A DNA stretch of 64,000 nucleotides, taken from the NCBI RefSeq assembly GCF_000235405.2, contig NC_017095.1:62001-126000 (forward strand), in the 5' to 3' direction. Origin of the DNA: Fervidobacterium pennivorans DSM 9078. Its GTDB lineage: Bacteria; Thermotogota; Thermotogae; Thermotogales; Fervidobacteriaceae. The notes under the pieces were generated by a model. That model was not told the DNA's origin. It did no database searches and saw only the letters and a program-made list of their open reading frames with translations. Positions 1 through 9,947 of this stretch are shown one piece after another. Positions within the stretch are counted from its first letter, which is position 1. Each line of letters starts with the position of its first letter. A program made the position numbers and the translations under genes.

Positions 1-881
<881 letters not shown>

Positions 882-939
882 GTGGGAAGTAGGGAATACA
901 AACAAAAAGATAAGAGTAAAAAAGGACGGGAGAATTTTG

Positions 940-2829
940 ATGCAAGAGTTCAACGCAATTTTCGGCGAGGATAAAACCTTGATAGAAAAGATTAGAAAAA
1001 TGGATTACGAAGAGCTTCGTTCTTTTGCTCAGGAGATTAGAAAATACATGATTGATGTGACCTCCGTCAACGGAGGTCACTTGGCTTCCAATTTAGGAAC
1101 TGTCGAATTAACCCTCGCACTATATCGAGTCTTTGACCCATACGAGGACTACGTTATTTGGGACACGGGACATCAAACGTACACTCACAAACTATTGACA
1201 GGTAGATGGGATGCGTTTAAAACACTTCGGACCTTTGGCGGGATATCAGGGTTTACGAACGTGTTTGAAGCGAAGGTGGATAGATTCGGTGCAGGGCATG
1301 TTGGAACCTCGATAGCAGCCGCATTAGGTGTGGAAAAAGCATTAAAGTTGCAAAACAAAAAGGCTAACGTTGTGGTGGTCATAGGTGATGGTGCGCTGAC
1401 AAGTGGACAAGCTCTAGAAGCACTCAACCAAGTTAAAGCGCAGGATTCAAAGATAAAGATAATACTTAACAGCAATGGAATGAGCATTTCCAAAAATGTT
1501 GGTGGGCTGTCCCAAGTACTTGAGGCTCTCAGAACGAGCAAGATTTATATAACAATCAAAGAGAAGCTGAAAAAAGGGTTCAACGAAGCTGTTGAGTTTG
1601 AATTGAAAAAGATTAGAGAGGTTTTAAAAGTTGCACTCATTGGTGAGGACTTCTTTGAATCCATAGGTTTAAAACATTTTGGACCTGTTGACGGGCATGA
1701 CGTGAGGTCTTTAGAAGAAGCTCTAAGACAAGTTAAAGACTATCCATATCCGACGATACTCACAGTATTTACAATAAAGGGTAAAGGCTATTATTTCTCC
1801 GAGCAAAATCCTACAAAATTCCATGGTGTGGATAAATTTGATCCAGATTCTGGCATTTTTGAAAAGCCTGAGGGAACTTACTCCTACAGTGAAGTCTTTG
1901 GAACGACATTGACAAAAATTGCTTCCCAGGATGATAAAGTTGTTGCATTGACTGCTGCAATGCCTGATGGAACAGGGCTCAGTCAATTTTCAAAACAATT
2001 TCCAGAAAGGGTTGTTGACTTGGGTATAACCGAACAATCTGTGGTTACCTATGCTGGTGGCTTAGCGACTATGGGGTTCAAACCTGTGGTAGCAATATAT
2101 TCTACATTCTTGCAAAGAGCCTATGATCAGATAATTCACGATATCGCACTCCAAAATCTGGATGTTCTATTCGCCATTGACAGAGCGGGCTTAGTGGGAA
2201 CAGATGGTCCAACGCACCACGGAGTGTTTGATATAGCTTATCTCAAACTAATTCCAAATATGAAGATACTAACACCGCTTGATGGCCAAGATCTTGCCAA
2301 TATGTTGTGGACGGTCCTAAAAGAAAGGGATAAGTACAAAGGTCCCATTGCCATAAGATACCCACGTGATGTGGAATTTGGCAATTTAGAGGAAATTTGT
2401 GGTAAAATAGAAATCGCTGACCCCTTTAAATGGCAGTTACTTGCGGAAGGGAAGGAAGTAGCTTTACTAGCTGTTGGTGTGCTTGCAAAGAAATATTTGG
2501 ATATAGCAAGAGCAAATGGGTGGAGTTTGATTGGAGTGAGAAGTGTAAAACCGTTAGATGAAGATATGCTCGAAAAAATTTTCGAAACGCACAAATACGT
2601 TTTTACTATAGAAGAGGGAGCAGAACTTGGTGGATTTGGGGAGAGTGTTGCTAGGAAATACCTAAGGGATTATGCAGACAATTACGAATGCAAAGTACAA
2701 GTCATTGGTATACGAGATGAATTTATACCGCATGGCGCAAGGGATGAACTTATAAGGTACGTTGGACTTGACAGCACCAATATTGAACAATTAATAAAAA
2801 AATACATGATGAAAGGAGTGAGATTATGA
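940..2829 (+). CDS. dxs: 1-deoxy-D-xylulose-5-phosphate synthase
   Basis: Thiamine-diphosphate enzyme joining pyruvate and glyceraldehyde 3-phosphate, the first step of the MEP isoprenoid pathway. About 629 residues, the normal length. The ThDP site GDGALTSGQ is near residue 149, HFGPVDGHD marks the end of the first domain, and GITEQ near residue 361 holds the catalytic Glu of the pyrimidine-binding domain. The start could be TTG at 937 or ATG at 940; I chose the ATG, which follows GGACGGGAG at good spacing. The N-terminal motifs differ from the E. coli type (VIWDTGHQTYTHK for VWDxGHQxYPHK). The 3' end overlaps the next gene by four bases. ispF and uppS further on belong to the same pathway. 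Confidence 0.95.
   Translation: MQEFNAIFGEDKTLIEKIRKMDYEELRSFAQEIRKYMIDVTSVNGGHLASNLGTVELTLALYRVFDPYEDYVIWDTGHQTYTHKLLTGRWDAFKTLRTFGGISGFTNVFEAKVDRFGAGHVGTSIAAALGVEKALKLQNKKANVVVVIGDGALTSGQALEALNQVKAQDSKIKIILNSNGMSISKNVGGLSQVLEALRTSKIYITIKEKLKKGFNEAVEFELKKIREVLKVALIGEDFFESIGLKHFGPVDGHDVRSLEEALRQVKDYPYPTILTVFTIKGKGYYFSEQNPTKFHGVDKFDPDSGIFEKPEGTYSYSEVFGTTLTKIASQDDKVVALTAAMPDGTGLSQFSKQFPERVVDLGITEQSVVTYAGGLATMGFKPVVAIYSTFLQRAYDQIIHDIALQNLDVLFAIDRAGLVGTDGPTHHGVFDIAYLKLIPNMKILTPLDGQDLANMLWTVLKERDKYKGPIAIRYPRDVEFGNLEEICGKIEIADPFKWQLLAEGKEVALLAVGVLAKKYLDIARANGWSLIGVRSVKPLDEDMLEKIFETHKYVFTIEEGAELGGFGESVARKYLRDYADNYECKVQVIGIRDEFIPHGARDELIRYVGLDSTNIEQLIKKYMMKGVRL
1057..1080. repeat. Perfect 10-bp inverted repeat inside dxs
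   Basis: GTGACCTCCG at 1057-1066 is followed by TCAA and its exact reverse complement CGGAGGTCAC at 1071-1080. It lies in the codons for the conserved VNGGH stretch of Dxs. Transcribed on either strand it would form a strong tetraloop hairpin. It is not followed by a T run, so it does not look like a terminator. Confidence 0.6.
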
Positions 2830-3155
2830 AGTTCCAAACAGAATACGGTGAGGTTGAAATTACCGTTAACGCTATAAGGAGACTAGTTTATCTCGCAGTC
2901 CTTGAAACTTATGGACCTATAAGCATAGGTTCCGACAATTGGTTTTCAAGATGGTTTTCCTCCGAGGAGGGTAAGATAAAGGTTGAAGAAGACGAATACG
3001 GACACTTAAAAATTGATATATTTGTTGAAGTAGAATTCGGTACAAAGGTCACAGAGGTTGGTAAGAACATAGAAGAAAATGTCATTCACAAACTCCGTGC
3101 ATTCGCGAACTGTGAAAATCCAGAAGTGAACGTGCACATCATCGGCGTGCGATGA
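2826..3155 (+). CDS. Asp23/Gls24 family envelope-stress protein
   Basis: A 109-residue protein of the Asp23/Gls24 (DUF322) family. It shows the usual pattern: an opening strand (YGEVEITVNAIRRLVYLAV), an acidic middle, then a segment (VEVEFGTKVTEVGKNIEENV) matching the family core. Members are cytoplasmic or membrane-associated and linked to envelope homeostasis or alkaline stress; the biochemical role is not settled. It starts with ATG in an ATGA overlap with dxs. The FakA-like gene follows 14 bases downstream; an Asp23 gene next to a DAK2-domain gene is a common arrangement in Firmicutes, supporting both calls. Confidence 0.85.
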   Translation: MKFQTEYGEVEITVNAIRRLVYLAVLETYGPISIGSDNWFSRWFSSEEGKIKVEEDEYGHLKIDIFVEVEFGTKVTEVGKNIEENVIHKLRAFANCENPEVNVHIIGVR

Positions 3156-3169
3156 AATGAGGTGATAGC

Positions 3170-4786
3170 TTGCTCACTACAATAAATGGTTCAGAAATGA
3201 AAGGCATCTTCATGAAAGGTGCCGAAAATTTGCTTGCTCATAGGGATGAAATAAATGCACTGAATGTTTTTCCCGTTCCAGACGGGGATACAGGTTCGAA
3301 TATGAGTTCTACAATGCTCGAAGCGTGTAAATATCTTGAAAACGTTACCGACGAAAAGCTGAGCAATGTCCTAGATGCTATAAAGCGAGGTACCTTGATG
3401 GGGGCAAGGGGGAATTCTGGAGTAATCCTCTCCCAGATATTCAGAGGTTTTTGTGAGACACTCTCGAAAAAAAGCAAACTCACGGTTGCAGATTTTGTAA
3501 AGGGCATAAAAGGTGCTAAAGAGACTGCTTATAAGGCAGTTCTAAGACCTGTAGAAGGTACTATCCTTACAGTAGTACGAGTACTTGACGAACATTCGAA
3601 AGAACTTGCAAACCTCGAAAGTTTTGAAGCGCTTTTTGAGAAGATGGAAGAGCTTGCACTTGATACAGTGAAAAAAACCCCATCATTGTTGCCAAAACTA
3701 AGAGAGGCGAATGTTGTCGATGCGGGTGCAAAAGGTTTGTATTACATCATCCAGGGGTTCAAAATGTACGCCTTGGGTGATACATCAATAAACCTGGAAG
3801 GTGTTGAAACAAGACCTTCAGAAGAAATAACCATAGCATATGAAGAACTAACGTATCAATATTGTACGGAACTCATCGTCAGAACCAAGAAGCCGATAAC
3901 TAATGGTACACAAAAGCTGTTGGAAAATTATTTAAATTCAATAGGCGATTCCGTCGTCTTCTTTGTCCAGGATGATATTATCAAACTCCATGTTCATACG
4001 AACAATCCAGGACAAGTCATTGAAGAGTTCCTAAAACATGGAGAACTATTAAAGGTTAAAATCGACAACATGAAAGAACAACATGAACACGTTGTTGGAG
4101 AAGCGTATGCAAAGAAGGAGAGAAAGAAAATAGCCTATGTTGCTGTTTCGCCCGGCGAAGGGATTTCCAAAGTGCTCAAAGACCTTGGTGTTGATGAAAT
4201 CATCTCCGGTGGTCAATCGATGAATCCAAGTATGGCTGATATACTTGACGCTATAAGACGCGCCAATGCGGAAAACGTTATCGTCTTTCCAAACAACTCG
4301 AACATAATACTGGCGGCAGAACAAGCAGCGAAGACTGCAGAACAAGAAGGAATAAAGGTCTACGTTGTAAAAACAACCAACGTTCAACAAAGCATTTCAG
4401 CGATGATTTACAGGGTGGGAGAAGAAATTGAAGAAATAATAACCAGTATAGAAGAGGCGGTAAAAAAGACAATAGCGATATCAATTACAATTGCTGTAAG
4501 AGATTCCAAATACGCAGGTGAAAAGATTAAGAAAGATGAATACCTAGGTTTCTTGAACAAAGAACTTGTTGCACACCACAAGAATTTGGTTGATGTGCTT
4601 GATAAGATTTACCAAAAATGCAAACTTGAGGAACACGAGATTCTTACCGTATTCGTCGGCTCAAGTGCGACCCCTATTGAGCAAAGTATTGTCGAAAAAT
4701 ACACCAAGAAGAAATATCCAAACATACAGATAGAATTTATCGAAGGAGGTCAGCCACACTATCCGTTCCTTATGATGGTTGAGTAG
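3170..4786 (+). CDS. FakA-like fatty acid kinase / DAK2-DegV domain protein (YloV family)
   Basis: A 538-residue protein with an N-terminal DhaL/DAK2 kinase domain (about residues 1-200) and a C-terminal DegV-like region. The metal and ATP-binding signature DGDTGSNM is near residue 41, and GARGNSGVILSQIFRGF follows near residue 80. In Firmicutes FakA phosphorylates fatty acids held by the partner FakB for phospholipid synthesis. No FakB gene is seen in this window, so the partner must lie elsewhere. The start is TTG after GAGGTGATAGC; ATG at 3197 is less likely because the conserved N-terminus would be lost. The length matches the family. Confidence 0.88.
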   Translation: MLTTINGSEMKGIFMKGAENLLAHRDEINALNVFPVPDGDTGSNMSSTMLEACKYLENVTDEKLSNVLDAIKRGTLMGARGNSGVILSQIFRGFCETLSKKSKLTVADFVKGIKGAKETAYKAVLRPVEGTILTVVRVLDEHSKELANLESFEALFEKMEELALDTVKKTPSLLPKLREANVVDAGAKGLYYIIQGFKMYALGDTSINLEGVETRPSEEITIAYEELTYQYCTELIVRTKKPITNGTQKLLENYLNSIGDSVVFFVQDDIIKLHVHTNNPGQVIEEFLKHGELLKVKIDNMKEQHEHVVGEAYAKKERKKIAYVAVSPGEGISKVLKDLGVDEIISGGQSMNPSMADILDAIRRANAENVIVFPNNSNIILAAEQAAKTAEQEGIKVYVVKTTNVQQSISAMIYRVGEEIEEIITSIEEAVKKTIAISITIAVRDSKYAGEKIKKDEYLGFLNKELVAHHKNLVDVLDKIYQKCKLEEHEILTVFVGSSATPIEQSIVEKYTKKKYPNIQIEFIEGGQPHYPFLMMVE

Positions 4787-4826
4787 AAATTGAGATGCCT
4801 ACAGCTTTTGCGTTAGAGGTGAATAT

Positions 4827-5285
4827 ATGAGGGAATTAATGACAGTTAAAAATGTCGATGAGCGTTACGTATATCTTTCTTTAAACGTTGACAAAGTAGC
4901 ATGCGCTTCATGTGCGTTATCAGGTTCTTGTTCAATTCAAAACGAGAGCTCCAAAAAGGGAATTTTCAAGATTGATAAAAGAAATGTAAATCAAGATTTA
5001 CTTCCTCTCATGCCAGGTGATTTGGTAGTTGTTGATTTCAAATACAACCCGGCGATACTATCGCTAATTGTTTATGGTATACCTTTGGCAGGCTTTATCC
5101 TTGGCACGCTTATTGGTTACTTACTAAAACTTTCCGACATTGTCTCTTTCATACTTGCGTTGGTTTTTACCGGAGTTGGAGCGTTGCTAACGAGAATTTA
5201 CGACAGGAAATATAAAATAGAGATAATAGACGTTAGAAGAAACACGGTGACAATAAGTACGGAAACTACGGAACAACTTTCCTAA
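4827..5285 (+). CDS. RseC/MucC-like redox-regulator membrane protein
   Basis: A 152-residue protein resembling RseC of the SoxR-reducing system. It has an N-terminal small domain with a cysteine cluster (CASCALSGSC), a beta-rich segment ending in MPGDLVVVDF, then two transmembrane helices (about residues 76-98 and 101-117) and a short cytoplasmic tail. RseC proteins work with Rnf-type electron-transport complexes or anti-sigma systems; neither is in the window, so the role here is open. The start ATG follows GAGGTGAATAT. It is probably part of the dxs-to-hydrolase transcript, with 40 bases between it and the upstream gene. Confidence 0.8.
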   Translation: MRELMTVKNVDERYVYLSLNVDKVACASCALSGSCSIQNESSKKGIFKIDKRNVNQDLLPLMPGDLVVVDFKYNPAILSLIVYGIPLAGFILGTLIGYLLKLSDIVSFILALVFTGVGALLTRIYDRKYKIEIIDVRRNTVTISTETTEQLS

Positions 5286-5339
5286 CAACAACGATAACGT
5301 AGCTTCTGGAACTTTTTTGGAATTTTAGGGGGGAAAGGT

Positions 5340-6122
5340 ATGGTGTACCATTTCAAAAAAGGAACGGGTAATAAGGGTTGGGTTGTTATTGTACACGGTC
5401 TTGGTGAGCATATAGGTAGATATGAGAAGCTCATTAACATGCTTGTGGAAAACGATTTCGGTGTTATTGGATTCGATTTACCTGGTCATGGTAAAAGCTC
5501 CGGTAAACGTGGACATACCTCTATTGAAGAAGTTATAGATTTAATCGATGAAATCACAAAAACAGTTAATTCCTTTATCCTTTTCGGACACAGTCTGGGA
5601 GGGCTCATCGCTGTACGCTACACAGAAGAAAGACCGAATAAAGTTTCCAAACTTATTGTGTCTTCTCCCGCACTCCAACTAGAACCGAAACCAAGTCAGA
5701 TAGCGATGTTGAAAATATTCTCAGTTTTGGCACCTTCACTAACTGTGAAAAATGGTATAAACCCTGACCTTTTATCGAGGAATAAAGACGCGGTCCATAG
5801 ATATGTTACGGATCCCCTTGTTCACGACAAAATCTCGATTAAGCTTGGCAAGAGTATGTTGCACAACGTCCAATTAGCACATGAGAGGGCTTCAAGAATC
5901 AAATGTCCTGTAGTTGTCCTAATAGGCACAGAAGATAAAGTAACACCTCCGCAAGGAGCACGTAAGTTTTACGAAGAACTTGATACACAAAAGATAATTG
6001 AAGAATTTGAAGGTGGTTACCATGAACTCTTTGAAGACCCAGAACATGGCGAAGAATTTCACAACAAAATCTTACATTATATAAAAGATTGGGCTATAGA
6101 TAAGGTGGCTGAAGAGCGATAA
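5340..6122 (+). CDS. Alpha/beta hydrolase, monoacylglycerol lipase/esterase type
   Basis: A 260-residue single-domain alpha/beta hydrolase. The oxyanion-region HGLGEH is near residue 19, the nucleophile elbow GHSLGG places Ser near residue 85, the acid is in GTEDKVTPP near residue 199, and the catalytic His is in GYHELFEDPE near residue 228. The HGLGEH and DLPGHGKSSGKRGH motifs are those of the monoglyceride lipase/lysophospholipase group, so a lipid ester is the likely substrate. There is no signal peptide, so it is cytoplasmic. ATG follows GGGGGGAAAGGT. Substrate is inferred, not shown. Confidence 0.85.
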   Translation: MVYHFKKGTGNKGWVVIVHGLGEHIGRYEKLINMLVENDFGVIGFDLPGHGKSSGKRGHTSIEEVIDLIDEITKTVNSFILFGHSLGGLIAVRYTEERPNKVSKLIVSSPALQLEPKPSQIAMLKIFSVLAPSLTVKNGINPDLLSRNKDAVHRYVTDPLVHDKISIKLGKSMLHNVQLAHERASRIKCPVVVLIGTEDKVTPPQGARKFYEELDTQKIIEEFEGGYHELFEDPEHGEEFHNKILHYIKDWAIDKVAEER

Positions 6123-6159
6123 AAAAAAGAAAAAATGCTATTTGGAAGGATGAGCAAAA

Positions 6160-6636
6160 ATGGGAGTTCACAAAACAAGGTTTGGTGAGCTGGAGATAAA
6201 CGATAATGAAATTATAACCTTTCCAAATGGAATACCGGGTTTTGAAGAACTCAGAAAATTTGCAATTTTGAACATCCCAGAAACGCAACCAATTCAATGG
6301 CTTGTCAGTTTAGAAGATGAAAACATATCTTTTCCTCTCATAGACCCTTGGCTGATTTTGGAAAACTATGAGGTAGATTTATCAAAACAAGACTTAGATA
6401 TTTTGCAAGTTGATGACCCTTCAGACTTGGTTGTTTGGAGTATTGTTACTATCCCTGTTGGGAAACCTGAACTGGCAACGGTAAACCTAAAGGCTCCAGT
6501 TGTGGTAAACATAAAAAAGGGAATAGGCATTCAAGTTATACTTGAAAAGTATGAACTAAAGCATCCCATAGTTTCTGCAAAAGAACCAGAGAGTCAATCT
6601 GATGATAGAAATGGCAAAGAAGAGAGTGGTGTTTGA
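6160..6636 (+). CDS. fliW: Flagellar assembly factor FliW
   Basis: A 158-residue FliW protein. Key segments are [30 protein letters not shown] at the start, then [17 protein letters not shown] and [10 protein letters not shown]. FliW binds flagellin and, when flagellin is scarce, binds CsrA and relieves its repression of flagellin translation. The csrA gene begins one base after the fliW stop, the classic arrangement for this partner switch. No flagellar structural gene is in the window. The start ATG follows GGAAGGATGAGCAAAA. Both the family and the functional pairing are well supported by sequence and order. Confidence 0.95.
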   Translation: MGVHKTRFGELEINDNEIITFPNGIPGFEELRKFAILNIPETQPIQWLVSLEDENISFPLIDPWLILENYEVDLSKQDLDILQVDDPSDLVVWSIVTIPVGKPELATVNLKAPVVVNIKKGIGIQVILEKYELKHPIVSAKEPESQSDDRNGKEESGV

Positions 6637-6637
6637 T

Positions 6638-6883
6638 ATGCTTGTACTGTCAAGAAGAGTTGGAGAGAGCATAATAATTGGTGATAACATAGAAGTGAAA
6701 GTGCTGAAAATCGACGGTAATGCTGTTAAAATAGGCATAATCGCACCGGCTGACGTAAGAATTTACCGTGAAGAGGTCTACAAAACTATAGCTCAAAGCA
6801 ACAAAATGGCCACCGGTGCTGCATCACAAATAGAGACGGTAATGAAATTGAAGGAGGTTATTGACGGTGATAAAGATAGATGA
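6638..6883 (+). CDS. csrA: Translational regulator CsrA
   Basis: An RNA-binding dimer that blocks ribosome access to target messages such as flagellin mRNA. The protein begins [20 protein letters not shown], the textbook CsrA N-terminus, and runs 81 residues, longer than the 61-residue E. coli form because of a C-terminal helical extension ([20 protein letters not shown]). Such extensions are typical of CsrA that is controlled by FliW, which precedes it. The reading frame is open further upstream to 6602, but those codons overlap fliW and lie before the conserved start, so ATG 6638 is chosen. Confidence 0.96.
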   Translation: MLVLSRRVGESIIIGDNIEVKVLKIDGNAVKIGIIAPADVRIYREEVYKTIAQSNKMATGAASQIETVMKLKEVIDGDKDR

Positions 6884-7151
6884 CAAACTTATTGACCATC
6901 TTTCCAAGCTCGCACGTTTAACTTTTGAGGAATCGGAGAAATTAAAATCCGACTTGCAGAAAATCATTGACTATTTTGAAATACTTTCCGAGGTTGATAT
7001 CGAAAGTCTCGAACCGATGTACACACCTATAGAGGAACCATGCAAGCTTAGAGTGTCGGAGCCAAAGTCATATGATAATGTTGAGAGCATTATTGAAAAC
7101 TTTCCTGAAAAGGAAGGCCGATTCATCAAAGTTCCAAGTATCTACGGTTGA
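6867..7151 (+). CDS. gatC: Asp-tRNA(Asn)/Glu-tRNA(Gln) amidotransferase subunit C
   Basis: Small subunit of the GatCAB complex that converts misacylated Glu-tRNA(Gln) or Asp-tRNA(Asn) to the amide form. It shows the family pattern: [19 protein letters not shown] near the start, [17 protein letters not shown] in the middle, and a [17 protein letters not shown] segment. About 94 residues. A TTG at 6861 is also open, but GGAGG at 6853-6857 is only three bases away; GTG at 6867 has nine-base spacing and is preferred. It overlaps the csrA 3' end by 17 bases. gatA and gatB are not in the window. Confidence 0.93.
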   Translation: MIKIDDKLIDHLSKLARLTFEESEKLKSDLQKIIDYFEILSEVDIESLEPMYTPIEEPCKLRVSEPKSYDNVESIIENFPEKEGRFIKVPSIYG

Positions 7152-7497
7152 TGTAACAATCAACTGGAAAAAGGCGGAAGAACTCGCTGCAGAATTCTTA
7201 AAACGCAACGGCTATAAAATACTTGAAAGAAACTATCGCACGCCATTTGGTGAGATAGATATAATTGCAAAGCGCGGTGAAACTTACGTGTTTGTCGAAG
7301 TAAAATCCGGCACAGGTGTTCAAATTAATCCTTCCGAGCGTGTTGATATGAAGAAGTACGAAAGAATAAACCGCAGTGCGGAATATTATTTGAGGGGTAA
7401 GCGGTATTCAAAAGCCCAAATTGATGTTATTGAAATTATAAACAACGAGAAATTAGAAATAAGACACTACAAGAACGTAGGGTGGGATTTTGTATGA
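7072..7497 (+). CDS. YraN/UPF0102 family putative endonuclease
   Basis: A protein of up to 141 residues with the YraN fold. The conserved segment AEELAAEFLKRNGYKILERNYR is followed by FGEIDIIAKRGETYVFVEVKSG, which carries the D and ExK residues of a PD-(D/E)xK nuclease core. Biochemical function of the family is not established. The start is uncertain: ATG at 7072 or 7078, or TTG at 7081 or 7093 are the only options, all inside gatC, because no start codon lies between there and the conserved region. The stop overlaps the smpB start by four bases. Confidence 0.85.
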   Translation: MIMLRALLKTFLKRKADSSKFQVSTVDVTINWKKAEELAAEFLKRNGYKILERNYRTPFGEIDIIAKRGETYVFVEVKSGTGVQINPSERVDMKKYERINRSAEYYLRGKRYSKAQIDVIEIINNEKLEIRHYKNVGWDFV

Positions 7498-7937
7498 AGA
7501 TAATAGCAACCAATAAGAAGGCGTACACTGATTACATTATAGATGAGACATATGAAGCTGGCATCGTCCTCGTTGGCACAGAAGTAAAGTCTTTGAGGGA
7601 ACACGGTGCAAGCTTCAAAGATTCATTTTGTCGAATAAAAGACGGGGAGATATATTTGCTGAATTTGCACATACCACCATACCGGTTTGGAAATATCTAC
7701 AACCACGACCCTGAAAGGCCTAGAAAATTACTATTACATAGAAAGCAGATAGACAGAATATGGGGCAAAATTAGACAAGAGGGATATACTGTGATTCCGA
7801 CAAAAATCTATTTCAATGACCGAGGAATAGTCAAGGTAGAAATTGCAGTTGCAAAAGGTAAAAAGAGTCACGACAAACGTGAGGAAATCAAAAAGAAGGA
7901 AATCGATAAGAGAATAAAAGAGTACTTGAAAAGATAA
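7494..7937 (+). CDS. smpB: SsrA-binding protein SmpB
   Basis: Binds tmRNA and brings it to stalled ribosomes for trans-translation. The protein is 147 residues and starts MKIIATNKKAYTDYIIDETY. Conserved segments are GIVLVGTEVKSLREHGASFKDSF, then RPRKLLLHRKQID, and a basic tail (KKSHDKREEIKKKEIDKRIKEYLKR-like) that enters the mRNA channel. The start is ATG 7494 in an ATGA overlap with the YraN gene; the frame is open 12 bases upstream but the family starts here. The ssrA RNA gene itself was not found in the window. Confidence 0.97.
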   Translation: MKIIATNKKAYTDYIIDETYEAGIVLVGTEVKSLREHGASFKDSFCRIKDGEIYLLNLHIPPYRFGNIYNHDPERPRKLLLHRKQIDRIWGKIRQEGYTVIPTKIYFNDRGIVKVEIAVAKGKKSHDKREEIKKKEIDKRIKEYLKR

Positions 7938-7961
7938 AAACCTTCAAAGGGAGTGGTAAGG

Positions 7962-8711
7962 ATGGATGTAAAAAAGGTTGTGCTGGAGAAATTGGAAGAA
8001 TTCAAAGAAAATTACAAGCCAGAAATCGTTGAGATAAATTTAAAGAACACATCACTCAACGAATATATCGACCATACAAATCTCAAACCTACTGCCACAA
8101 CAGCAGAGATAGAAACGCTTTGCAAGGAAGCTCTTGACTACAAATTCAAAGGTGTTTGTGTTAACCCTTCGTTTGTTCCTATGGTAGCACAAAGACTGAA
8201 AGGTAGCCAAGTTCTCACAGTTACGGTTATCGGTTTCCCGCTGGGAGCCACCAGTACTTACGCTAAGGTAGAGGAGACAAAATGGGCTGTTGAAAATGGG
8301 GCTCAAGAAGTAGATATGGTAATCCACATAGGCAAATTGAAAGAGGGAGATTACGAATACGTCTACAACGATATAAAATCTGTTGTTGAGGTTGCGAAAG
8401 TTCCTGTCAAAGTTATTATCGAAACATGTTTCTTAACGGACGAAGAGAAAATTGCAGCATGTGTACTTTCAAGACTTGCCGGTGCCGCTTTCGTGAAGAC
8501 ATCTACAGGTTTCGGAACAGGTGGCGCAAAGTTTGAGGATGTCCAACTCATGCGATGGGCAGTTGAGGGTAAGATAGAAGTTAAAGCATCTGGTGGTGTA
8601 CGAACCTACGAAGATGCGATAAAAATGCTTACGGCAGGGGCTACGAGAATCGGAACGAGCTCAGGTGTTGCGATAGTTACAAATAAAGCTCCTGTACAGG
8701 GTGGATATTGA
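7962..8711 (+). CDS. deoC: Deoxyribose-phosphate aldolase
   Basis: Cleaves 2-deoxyribose 5-phosphate to glyceraldehyde 3-phosphate and acetaldehyde in deoxynucleoside breakdown. About 249 residues, TIM barrel. The Schiff-base lysine is in [13 protein letters not shown] (Lys near residue 179), the second key lysine is in VKASGGVRT, and the substrate pocket includes [11 protein letters not shown]. Starts at GTG 7953 and ATG 7962 are both possible; the ATG follows GGTAAGG. The pyrimidine-nucleoside phosphorylase that would feed this pathway is encoded separately at 29.1 kb. Confidence 0.96.
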   Translation: MDVKKVVLEKLEEFKENYKPEIVEINLKNTSLNEYIDHTNLKPTATTAEIETLCKEALDYKFKGVCVNPSFVPMVAQRLKGSQVLTVTVIGFPLGATSTYAKVEETKWAVENGAQEVDMVIHIGKLKEGDYEYVYNDIKSVVEVAKVPVKVIIETCFLTDEEKIAACVLSRLAGAAFVKTSTGFGTGGAKFEDVQLMRWAVEGKIEVKASGGVRTYEDAIKMLTAGATRIGTSSGVAIVTNKAPVQGGY

Positions 8712-8752
8712 TGCTTTGATTTACCTGTTTATTAAACATTGGGGGTGGTCCA

Positions 8753-9868
8753 ATGAAAGTGCTAGGCTTGATTTTGGCTGGTGGTAAAAGTGATGCTCTG
8801 GGTAAGCTCGTGTATAAAAGGGCAAGTGCCGCAGTTCCAGTATTTGGAAAATACAGAGCAATAGATTTCACACTAAGTAACATGGTGAATTCCGGGATAT
8901 ACAAAGTAGGCGTTCTAACACAATACAATCCAAGAAGTCTGATGGACCACCTCGGCTCTGGGAAAGAATGGGACCTCGATAGAAAGCACGGGGGACTTTA
9001 CATACTGCAGCCTTACATTGGTATGACTGGTGAATACTGGTACCGAGGGACTGCGGACGCTATCTTTCAAAACACAACAATGCTTCGTAGGGGCGATGAG
9101 GATTACGTCTTAATAGGCTCAGGTGACCATATATACAAAATGCTTTACGACGACTTGTTCAGATACCATTTTGCGAAAAGTGCAGACATTACGTTGCTTG
9201 TTAAAGAACTGGATGACACATACGATATAACCCAGTATGGAACAGTTGTTACGGAATCTGATGGAAGGATTGTAGAAATAAAAGAAAAAGTCCAAAACCC
9301 ACCGACTCGAAAAGCCTTCTTAGGAGTTTACTTTATCAACAAATATCTGCTACTCGAGCTTCTGTATGACACAGTTCCAGCAGGTAAATACGATTTACTT
9401 CTGGATGTTGTTATACCAAATCTTTCGAAACTCCGCGTATACGCGTACGAATTCAAAGGATATTGGAGAAATGTCAAAAAAGGTATCAACGAATATTACA
9501 AGATGAATATGGAAGTTTTAAACAGTCAAGCGCTTCGTGAGGAACTTTTCATCAAATACGGTAAAGTTTACACTAAGCTAAAAGACTATCCACCTGCTAA
9601 ATATACCAATACTGCGAAAGTGAGCAATTCAATAATAGCGGATGGTTGTATAATCTCAGGTAACGTTAAGAATTCTGTATTGTTCAGAGGTGTTGTTGTA
9701 AAAGCAGGTGCAAGAGTTGAAAACTCCATTGTAATGCAGGACACGGTAATTGAAGAAGGTGCAATCGTTAAAAATGCGATAATAGATAAAAACTGTGTAA
9801 TTAGGGCTGAACAGATGCTTGTCGGAGACTTTGAGCCCGTTGTACTCGAAAAGTGGATGGTAGTCTGA
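8753..9868 (+). CDS. glgD: GlgD, regulatory-type ADP-glucose pyrophosphorylase subunit
   Basis: A 371-residue nucleotidyltransferase with an N-terminal Rossmann-like domain and a C-terminal left-handed beta-helix (hexapeptide-like repeats such as [16 protein letters not shown]). It resembles GlgC but the nucleotide loop reads [14 protein letters not shown], lacking the GGxGxRL signature and the following lysine. GlgD subunits of Firmicutes have the same change and act as a poorly active partner of GlgC. The glgC gene follows 79 bases later. It is probably one transcript for glycogen synthesis. The start ATG follows GGGGGTGGTCC. Lack of activity is inferred from the missing residues. Confidence 0.9.
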   Translation: MKVLGLILAGGKSDALGKLVYKRASAAVPVFGKYRAIDFTLSNMVNSGIYKVGVLTQYNPRSLMDHLGSGKEWDLDRKHGGLYILQPYIGMTGEYWYRGTADAIFQNTTMLRRGDEDYVLIGSGDHIYKMLYDDLFRYHFAKSADITLLVKELDDTYDITQYGTVVTESDGRIVEIKEKVQNPPTRKAFLGVYFINKYLLLELLYDTVPAGKYDLLLDVVIPNLSKLRVYAYEFKGYWRNVKKGINEYYKMNMEVLNSQALREELFIKYGKVYTKLKDYPPAKYTNTAKVSNSIIADGCIISGNVKNSVLFRGVVVKAGARVENSIVMQDTVIEEGAIVKNAIIDKNCVIRAEQMLVGDFEPVVLEKWMVV

Positions 9869-9947
9869 TGTTGTCATTTGTGTGAGTTTTCGCACTTTCG
9901 TGATGTTTGTTTCTCTTTTTTCATGTTTAATCTTGGGGGTGTTTATA

